From the NCBI RefSeq assembly GCF_017086405.1, contig NZ_CP070973.1, positions 3,814,739-3,878,738 on the forward strand: 64,000 nt of DNA, written 5' to 3'. This document shows positions 58,990 to 64,000 of the stretch, piece after piece; the first letter of the stretch is position 1; each line of letters opens with the position of its first letter. This DNA comes from Mycobacterium gordonae (GTDB taxonomy: Bacteria; Actinomycetota; Actinomycetes; Mycobacteriales; Mycobacteriaceae). Both the position numbers and the translations under genes were made by a program. Below the pieces are notes generated by a model, which saw nothing but the letters and a program-made list of their open reading frames with translations, made no database searches and had not been told where the DNA came from.

Positions 58990-59466
58990 ATGGGCAGGTT
59001 CACCAAAGCAGAGATCGAAGAGGCCGTCCGGAACTACACCGCCGTCGTCGAGGGCTGCAGCGCTTCGGGTGACTGGCGCCCGTTCGCCGACCTCTTCACC
59101 GAGGACGTCGTCTACACCGAGCACCACTATGGCGTTTTCCATGGCCGCGAGGAAGTGCGGCAGTGGATCGTCGACGTGATGGCGCCGTTCCCGCACATGC
59201 GGTTTCCGTCGGATTGGACGGCGTACGACGAGGACAACGACGCCGTCGTCATCATGATTAAGAACCTGCTCGACCACCCGAGTGACCCGGGCGGGAAGCC
59301 GTTCTGGTTTCCCAACTGGACCCGGCTGGTCTACGCCGGTGATGGTCTGTTCTCCAGTGAGGAGGACATCTACAACCCCAACCGAGACGCACCGCGCGTG
59401 GTCGCAGCGTGGATGCAGGCCGGCGGCAAGCTGGCCACCGACGCGATTCCCGCCCCTAAGCGCTGA
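58990..59466 (+). CDS. SnoaL/NTF2-like protein
   Basis: A 158-residue protein with the NTF2/SnoaL cone layout: KAEIEEAVRNYTAVVEGCSASGDWRPFADLFTEDVVYTEHHYG gives the first helices and strand, and PFWFPNWTRLVYAGDGLFSSEEDIYNPN the end. It is likely an isomerase or ketosteroid-like hydrolase without assigned substrate. ATG at 58990 is used; GTG three codons earlier is possible. Its start is 18 bases from the SDR start, too little for two normal leader regions, so one or both mRNAs are probably leaderless. It overlaps the convergent DJ-1 gene by 11 bases. Confidence 0.8.
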   Translation: MGRFTKAEIEEAVRNYTAVVEGCSASGDWRPFADLFTEDVVYTEHHYGVFHGREEVRQWIVDVMAPFPHMRFPSDWTAYDEDNDAVVIMIKNLLDHPSDPGGKPFWFPNWTRLVYAGDGLFSSEEDIYNPNRDAPRVVAAWMQAGGKLATDAIPAPKR

Positions 59467-60193
59467 CGGGCGGCCGCTTGCGCCGGCGCGAACGCGCCGC
59501 CGCCAACGCCTGCTCCCAGGCCAGCAGGGTGGTGGCCTTGAGATTTGCCGGCTTCAGACTGTCCTTGGACAGCAACGCGGTAGCCGCGGCCTTCGTGGTC
59601 GCCGACGCCTTGGACATATGGCCCGAGTCGAAGGGGGGCTCGGGGTCGTACTCGATGGCCAGCTGGATCGCTTTCGCGCGGCCTTCACCGCCGAGCTGTC
59701 CGGCCAGCCACAGGGCGAGATCGAGTCCGGCGGAGACCCCGGCGCTGGTGATGATGTTGTCCTCGTGCACGATCCGCTGGTCATCGACCGGCGTGACGCC
59801 GAACGCTTTGAGCGCCGGCAGTGCGATCCAGTGCGAAGTGGCTCGCTTGCCCCGCAGCAGCCCGGCGGCCGCGAGAATGACCGAACCCGAGCACACCGAG
59901 GCGGTCCAAGTTGCGTTCTGCTGGGCCCGCCGCAGCCAGTCAAGCAGCTTCTCGTCGCGTGCGTGTACCGGAGTGCCGGGCCCGCCAGGCACGAGAATGA
60001 CATCGGGGGAAGGGGTTTCGGCGAATGAATGGGTCGCCCCCAGAATCAGCACGCCGGAGTCGGCGGTGATCGGCCCGACGTCATGCCAGACGAACCGTAC
60101 CTCTGCGTCGGGCAGCTGGCGCAACACCTCGTAGGGGCCGATCATGTCCAACGCGGTGAATCCCGGGTAGGCCACGAATGCGATCTGCGTCAT
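59456..60193 (-). CDS. DJ-1/PfpI family protein, isonitrile hydratase-like
   Basis: A 245-residue protein: VAYPGFTALDMIGPYEVL at the start, VILVPGGPGTPVHA, and the nucleophile elbow WTASVCSGSVILAAAGLLRG with the reactive Cys, followed by ATSHW. This matches isocyanide hydratase/ThiJ. A C-terminal extension of about 50 basic residues (SKASATTKAAATALL..., RSRRRKRP) is odd for the family. ATG at 60193 has AAAGGA seven bases upstream. It is 13 bases after the AraC-type paralogue, suggesting a tandem duplication in one operon. Confidence 0.82.
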   Translation of the reverse strand: MTQIAFVAYPGFTALDMIGPYEVLRQLPDAEVRFVWHDVGPITADSGVLILGATHSFAETPSPDVILVPGGPGTPVHARDEKLLDWLRRAQQNATWTASVCSGSVILAAAGLLRGKRATSHWIALPALKAFGVTPVDDQRIVHEDNIITSAGVSAGLDLALWLAGQLGGEGRAKAIQLAIEYDPEPPFDSGHMSKASATTKAAATALLSKDSLKPANLKATTLLAWEQALAAARSRRRKRPPVSA

Positions 60194-60206
60194 GGGGTTT
60201 TCCTTT

Positions 60207-61157
60207 CTAGGCAAACGCTTTTCGATACTGGTCTGGTGGAATGCCCACCCGTCGAATGAAGTTGCGCCGCATGGTTTCCGCGGTGCCGAAGCCGCAGCGG
60301 GAGGCGATCGCCACCACCGTGTCGTCGGTCTCCTCTAGCTGACGGCGGGCGGCTTCGGTGCGCACACGCTCGACGTACTGTCCGGGCGCCTCGCCGACCT
60401 CCTCGGTGAAGATCCGGGTGAAATGTCGCGGACTCATCGCGGCCCGCCGGGCAAGTTCGTCGATGCTGTGCGAGCCGCCAGGTTCGGCTTCGATGGCTTC
60501 CTGGACATCGCGGATCGAGGGCCGTTTAGCGCGCGGCATCCACACCGGCGCGGCGAACTGAGTCTGTCCGCCGGGGCGTCGCAGGTAGAGCACCAGCCAC
60601 CGTGCGACCGTCTGGGCCACCTCGGTGCCGTGGTCGTCCTCAACCAAGGAAAGCGCGAGGTCGATTCCCGAGGCGACACCGGCGGCGGTCCAGATCCGCT
60701 CGCCGCTACGGATGAAGATCGGATCCGGATCGACGTCGACGTTGGGAAATTCAGCGGCCAGCTGCTCGGCGAAGGCCCAATGAGTGGTGGCGCGAAGTCC
60801 GTCCAGCAATCCTGCTTCGGCGGCCAGAAATGCGCCCGTGCACACCGTGACGAGGCGGCGGGCGGTGCGGGCGACCGCTCTGATCCAGTCCAGCAACTCG
60901 GCGTCAGCCCGCGCGGCTTCGATGCCGAAGCCACCGGGCAGCACCACGGTGTCCACTCGCTCGCGCGGGTCAGGTAGCGGTACCGCGGTGAAACCCAGGC
61001 CGGTCGCGGTGGTGATCGGCTGCCCGCCAGGCGCGGCCACGAACACCTCGTAACCGCCCTCGGTGAGCAGCGAGGCACCGGTGAAGACTTCGTACGGGCC
61101 CACCATGTCGAGTGCTTGGACCCCAGGAAAGCCGACGATGACCACTGTGCGAGCCAT
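60207..61157 (-). CDS. GlxA-type AraC family regulator with DJ-1-like N-terminal domain
   Basis: The 316-residue product has a DJ-1/PfpI-like sensor (VGFPGVQALDMVGPYEVF, LVTVCTGAFLAAEAGLL with Cys) and a C-terminal AraC double HTH (SHSIDELARRAAMSPRHFTRIFTEEVG and DTVVAIASRCGFGTAETMRRNFIRRVG, about 225-310). ATG at 61157 is used. It probably senses a reactive small molecule and controls the downstream DJ-1 gene. It corresponds to Rv1931c. A short inverted repeat overlaps its start. Confidence 0.86.
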   Translation of the reverse strand: MARTVVIVGFPGVQALDMVGPYEVFTGASLLTEGGYEVFVAAPGGQPITTATGLGFTAVPLPDPRERVDTVVLPGGFGIEAARADAELLDWIRAVARTARRLVTVCTGAFLAAEAGLLDGLRATTHWAFAEQLAAEFPNVDVDPDPIFIRSGERIWTAAGVASGIDLALSLVEDDHGTEVAQTVARWLVLYLRRPGGQTQFAAPVWMPRAKRPSIRDVQEAIEAEPGGSHSIDELARRAAMSPRHFTRIFTEEVGEAPGQYVERVRTEAARRQLEETDDTVVAIASRCGFGTAETMRRNFIRRVGIPPDQYRKAFA

Positions 61158-61183
61158 GCTCACAGTGTTGGCCACCATGGCTC
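61151..61183. promoter_or_regulatory. Inverted repeat across the GlxA-type regulator start
   Basis: GAGCCATG (61151-61158) and CATGGCTC (61176-61183) are exact complements around 17 bases and include the start codon. It could be an autoregulatory site or an mRNA hairpin hiding the start. It could also be chance. Confidence 0.4.
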
Positions 61184-61267
61184 ATGTCGTCCAGGCCATG
61201 CACCCCACGAATCAGGACATGACCCCTAGCCGCGGGATGCCGGCAGCGCCTTTGGCAGACTGTGGCT

Positions 61268-61762
61268 ATGGCACAGATAACTTTGCGCGGAAATGCGATC
61301 AATACCGTCGGCGAGCTTCCCGCCGTCGGGTCTCCGGCTCCGGCCTTCACGATGACCGGCGCCGATCTGGGCCCCTTCAGCAGCGACCAGTTCGAGGGTA
61401 AGCCCGTGTTGCTGAACATCTTTCCCTCGATCGACACGCCGGTGTGCGCCGCCAGCGTGCGGACCTTCAACGAGCGCGTCGCAGACGGCGGCGCGTCGGT
61501 GGTGTGCGTGTCCAACGACCTGCCGTTCGCGCAGAAGCGGTTCTGCGGCACCGAAGGCATCGAGAACGTCGGCGTGGCATCGGCGTTCCGGGACAGCTTC
61601 GGCGAGGATTACGGCGTCACCATCGTCGACGGGCCGATGGCCGGCCTGCTGGCCAGGGCGGTCGTCGTGATCGGCGCCGACGGCAAGGTCGCGCATACCG
61701 AGCTGGTCCCCGAGATCGCCCAGGAGCCTGACTACGACGCGGCGATCGCCGCCCTGGGGTAG
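61268..61762 (+). CDS. tpx: Thiol peroxidase Tpx
   Basis: The 164-residue atypical 2-Cys peroxiredoxin has peroxidatic Cys60 in TPVCAAS and resolving Cys93 in KRFCG, plus Cys80, all at the positions known for M. tuberculosis Tpx (Rv1932). ATG at 61268 is preferred over the GTG two codons upstream by comparison with Rv1932. It detoxifies hydroperoxides with thioredoxin. Its stop TAG (61760-61762) directly abuts the stop of the convergent lipoprotein, so no terminator fits between. Confidence 0.95.
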   Translation: MAQITLRGNAINTVGELPAVGSPAPAFTMTGADLGPFSSDQFEGKPVLLNIFPSIDTPVCAASVRTFNERVADGGASVVCVSNDLPFAQKRFCGTEGIENVGVASAFRDSFGEDYGVTIVDGPMAGLLARAVVVIGADGKVAHTELVPEIAQEPDYDAAIAALG

Positions 61763-61933
61763 CTAGCTGTTGTGACCTGGGAGACCGGCAGGCACGACCA
61801 CCGTGTCTGCCGCGCGCGGCGCAAGAGGAGGCTGCGCGCTGACGGGGCAACCGGCCAGCATGATGCCGCCCATCAAGGTCATCAAGAGGGCCAGCACTAC
61901 GCGGATCGTGCGCACCCTGTTCCTGTCACTCAT
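61763..61933 (-). CDS. Tiny probable lipoprotein (56 aa)
   Basis: A 56-residue protein from ATG 61933 with GGAG six bases upstream. TIRVVLALLMTLMGGIMLAGC is a complete lipoprotein signal peptide with a consensus lipobox LAGC; the 27-residue mature part, PVSAQPPLAPRAADTVVV and so on, has no known motif. The strong signal peptide and ribosome site argue for a real gene. It is convergent with tpx, with adjacent stop codons. Confidence 0.68.
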   Translation of the reverse strand: MSDRNRVRTIRVVLALLMTLMGGIMLAGCPVSAQPPLAPRAADTVVVPAGLPGHNS

Positions 61934-62055
61934 GGCTCGCTCCAAGGCCGGCGAAATATCGCAATGGCAGCGAGGTTAGCGCGCAAACGCTGCGGCGGGA
62001 AGTACCTGTGGGCGAAAAACATTGCTGTACACCCCTTTTCACCAGCTTCACTTGT

Positions 62056-63690
62056 CTAACCGTTTGACATATCCGCTCTCGAGTCCATCGCTCGGGCCGC
62101 ATGTACACGCAAGTCGACCTTGCGGACTTTCCCGGTCGCGGTCATCGGGAACCCGTCGACGACGTGGACGTAGCGCGGAATCTTGTAATGCGCGATCTGC
62201 CCTGCACAGAATTCCCGCACCGCGTCGGCGTCCAGCGGCGTCCGGCCGGGGCGCATCATGATGCACGCGCAGACCTCTTCGCCGTACCTGTCGTCGGGTA
62301 CGCCCACCACTTGGACATCCTCGACATCGGGGTGGGTGTGCAGGAAGTCCTCGATCTCCCGCGGTGACAGATTCTCCCCACCGCGAATAATCATGTCCTT
62401 GATCCGCCCGGTCACCTCGCAATAGCCGTCGTCACGCATCACCGCCAGATCACCGCTATGCATCCACCCACCGTCGTCGATCACCTCACGGGTCCGCTCG
62501 TCGTCGCGCCAGTACCCCAGCATCACCGAGTAGGCGCGGGTGCACAGTTCCCCGGACTGTCCTCTTGCCACGATCCGGCCGGTGCCGGGATCGACGATCT
62601 TGACCTCGACGTGTGGATGCACCCGCCCGACAGTCTCAGTACGGCGCTCCAGGTCGTCGTCGACCATGGTCTGGCAGGACACCGGAGAGGTTTCGGTCAT
62701 GCCGTAGGCGATCGACACCTGCGCCATGTGGAGTTCGGCGATGCAGCGCTTCATCACCGCGACGGGACAGGCGGCGCCGGCCATGATTCCCGTGCGCAGC
62801 GACGACACATCGCGCTCGGCCAGGTCGGGGTGCCCGAGTAAGGCGATGAACATGGTGGGCACGCCGTATACGCCGGTGCAGCGCTCCTGCTCAATCGCCA
62901 GCAACGTCGCCGCAGGATCGAAACCTGCCGCCGGGATCACCATGGTGGCGCCGTGGCTGGTACAGCCGAGGTTGCCCATCACCATGCCGAAGCAGTGGTA
63001 GAACGGCACCGGAATGCACAACCGGTCACCGGGTCCGAGCCCGATCTGCTCGGTGACGAAGAACCCGTTGTTCAGGATGTTGCGGTGTGACAGGGTGACG
63101 CCTTTGGGTGAACCCGTTGTGCCCGAGGTGTATTGGACATTGATCGGATCAGTCGGCCGCAGGCGGGCCATCCTGGCGCGCAGCCGCTCGCTGTGCGATC
63201 CGTTCGCCCGCCGGTGGAGGCGTTCCCAGTCACCGGTGCCCAGGAACACGATATCGGTCAGATCCGTTGCCTCAGAGCGTACTTCGTCAACCATGCGCCG
63301 GTAGTCCGAAGTCTTGAACGCCGAGGCCGACACCAGCAAGCGCGTGCCGGAGTGACGCAGCACGTGGGACAACTCGTGGCTGCGATACGCCGGGTTGATG
63401 GTCACCAGGATGGCCCCGATCTTGGCGGTGGCGTACTGGAGCAGCGTCCACTCCGGGCAGTTGGGTGACCAGATGCCGATCCGGTCGCCACGCTCGATGC
63501 CGCTGGCCAGCAAGGCTATTGACAGCCGGTCGATGTCGGCATCCAACTCGGCATAAGTCCAGCGCCGCCCGCTGGGCACATCGACGAGAGCCTCGATGTC
63601 GGGGTGCATTCGAGCGGTGCGCTCGAAGTTGGCACCGATGGTTTCCTCTAGCAGCGGGACGTCGACCGGGCCGGCCGCGTAGGAGTCCAC
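62056..63690 (-). CDS. Acyl-CoA synthetase (FadD-type)
   Basis: A 544-residue AMP-dependent ligase: NVQYTSGTTGSPKGVTLSH (A3), IAYGMTETSPVSCQTM (A5), GWMHSGDLAVMRDDGYCEVTGRIKDMIIRGGENLSPREIEDFL (A7-A8) and TATGKVRKVDLR (A10 Lys). It is the size of medium/long-chain acyl-CoA synthetases and resembles FadD35-like enzymes. GTG at 63690 lies three bases after the fadE stop, so the acyl-CoA dehydrogenase and synthetase are in one operon and likely activate and oxidise one substrate. Such a fadD is not at this place in M. tuberculosis, as I recall. Confidence 0.88.
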   Translation of the reverse strand: MDSYAAGPVDVPLLEETIGANFERTARMHPDIEALVDVPSGRRWTYAELDADIDRLSIALLASGIERGDRIGIWSPNCPEWTLLQYATAKIGAILVTINPAYRSHELSHVLRHSGTRLLVSASAFKTSDYRRMVDEVRSEATDLTDIVFLGTGDWERLHRRANGSHSERLRARMARLRPTDPINVQYTSGTTGSPKGVTLSHRNILNNGFFVTEQIGLGPGDRLCIPVPFYHCFGMVMGNLGCTSHGATMVIPAAGFDPAATLLAIEQERCTGVYGVPTMFIALLGHPDLAERDVSSLRTGIMAGAACPVAVMKRCIAELHMAQVSIAYGMTETSPVSCQTMVDDDLERRTETVGRVHPHVEVKIVDPGTGRIVARGQSGELCTRAYSVMLGYWRDDERTREVIDDGGWMHSGDLAVMRDDGYCEVTGRIKDMIIRGGENLSPREIEDFLHTHPDVEDVQVVGVPDDRYGEEVCACIMMRPGRTPLDADAVREFCAGQIAHYKIPRYVHVVDGFPMTATGKVRKVDLRVHAARAMDSRADMSNG

Positions 63691-63693
63691 CGC

Positions 63694-64000
63694 TCAGAGA
63701 CCTGCGCGGTCGGCGAGCAGGGCGCGGTGTTGCGCGCTGCTGCCGAACAGCGCCGCGGAAGTGGTGGCACGCCGAAAGTACAGATGAAGGTCGTGCTCCC
63801 AGGTGAACGCGATACCGCCGTGGATCTGGATGGCCGCACCGGCGCACTGCACGAAGGTGTCGGCGGCCTGTGCCTTCACCAATGGCGCGGCGAGGTGCAA
63901 CTCGTCGCCGGTGGTGGCGCTCATCGCCGCGAACATCACCGCAGCGCGGGTCGCGTCGATTTCGATCAACATGTCGGCGCACGCGTGTTTGACCGCCTGG
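63694..64000 (-). CDS. fadE18: Acyl-CoA dehydrogenase, 3' part (FadE18-like)
   Basis: The frame is open to the window edge on the minus strand, so the gene continues beyond. The visible 101 residues are the C-terminal helical domain: LVKAQAADTFVQCAGAAIQIHGGIAFTWEHDLHLYFRRA is the family motif with the flavin-binding Gln and the IHGGIAFT loop. A FAD-dependent acyl-CoA dehydrogenase is the safe reading. Its place after tpx matches fadE18. The catalytic Glu is not visible in this fragment. Confidence 0.85.
   Translation of the reverse strand, partial: QAVKHACADMLIEIDATRAAVMFAAMSATTGDELHLAAPLVKAQAADTFVQCAGAAIQIHGGIAFTWEHDLHLYFRRATTSAALFGSSAQHRALLADRAGL

Overview
The window is high-GC mycobacterial chromosome. 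The evidence is two PE_PGRS genes, a PPE-MPTR gene, many fatty-acid activation (FadD/FadE) genes, GTG/TTG starts and closely packed or leaderless genes. Gene order follows the M. tuberculosis segment cinA (Rv1901) to fadE18 (Rv1933c), as I remember it, so this is probably a slow-growing, non-tuberculous Mycobacterium. The species cannot be fixed from sequence alone.

Layout. 1-9.4 kb: the 3' part of one PE_PGRS gene and a complete, very large PE_PGRS gene (2203 aa). 9.4-15.8 kb: cinA, an MFS transporter (nanT-like), an amidohydrolase, Rv1903-, Rv1904- and Rv1906c-like genes and a coupled membrane protein/unknown pair. 16-24.7 kb: an accessory metabolic block with nitroreductase, an acyl-CoA synthetase operon, nitronate monooxygenase, alpha/beta hydrolase, two TetR regulators each beside a clear palindrome, a phytoene-desaturase-like flavoprotein and SRPBCC proteins. 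This block lies where M. tuberculosis carries katG-furA. 24.8-28.8 kb: a redox-flavoured cluster of fadB5, ArsR, a Coq4-like protein, a stand-alone PucR-type HTH protein and a metallo-beta-lactamase-fold hydrolase. 29.0-31.3 kb: intact long isocitrate lyase 2. 31.4-32.9 kb: a complete ISL3-family insertion sequence with inverted repeats and an 8-bp target duplication, inserted at the stop codon of the PPE gene. 32.9-37.1 kb: PPE34-like gene with two near-perfect tandem arrays (75 bp x 12 and 78 bp x 11). 37.1-37.9 kb: AT-richer non-coding region.

37.9-48.3 kb: small lipoprotein, LLM flavin monooxygenase, SRPBCC protein, acyltransferase, two serine beta-lactamase-fold esterases (Rv1922-like and lipD), a mycothiol-dependent isomerase-fold protein, an AtoE-type short-chain fatty acid transporter, and a three-gene nitrile hydratase/thiocyanate hydrolase-like operon. 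48.5-53.4 kb: fadD31 (fatty acyl-AMP ligase), an arylsulfatase and a GAP/Sap-type membrane protein, probably one operon. 53.4-56.9 kb: a patchwork with a YVTN beta-propeller fragment, a decayed duplicate of a transporter 3' end, a BASS-family transporter, a 1-Cys-type peroxiredoxin and a truncated SpoIIAA-like remnant. 57-64 kb: Rv1927-like, SDR, SnoaL/NTF2-like, two adjacent DJ-1/PfpI proteins (one with an AraC HTH), tpx, a tiny lipoprotein, a FadD and the 3' end of an acyl-CoA dehydrogenase (fadE18-like).

The main themes are cell-envelope and antigenic surface proteins, lipid and xenobiotic catabolism under local repressors, and peroxide defence. The strongest directly visible observations are the IS insertion at a stop codon, the PPE tandem arrays, an ArsR promoter whose operator exactly fills the -35/-10 spacer, two TetR operators, the nitrile-hydratase-like operon with a variant metal motif, and the Coq4-like protein in a menaquinone-using lineage. 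All homology statements come from reading the sequence and recalled family knowledge; no database search was run.
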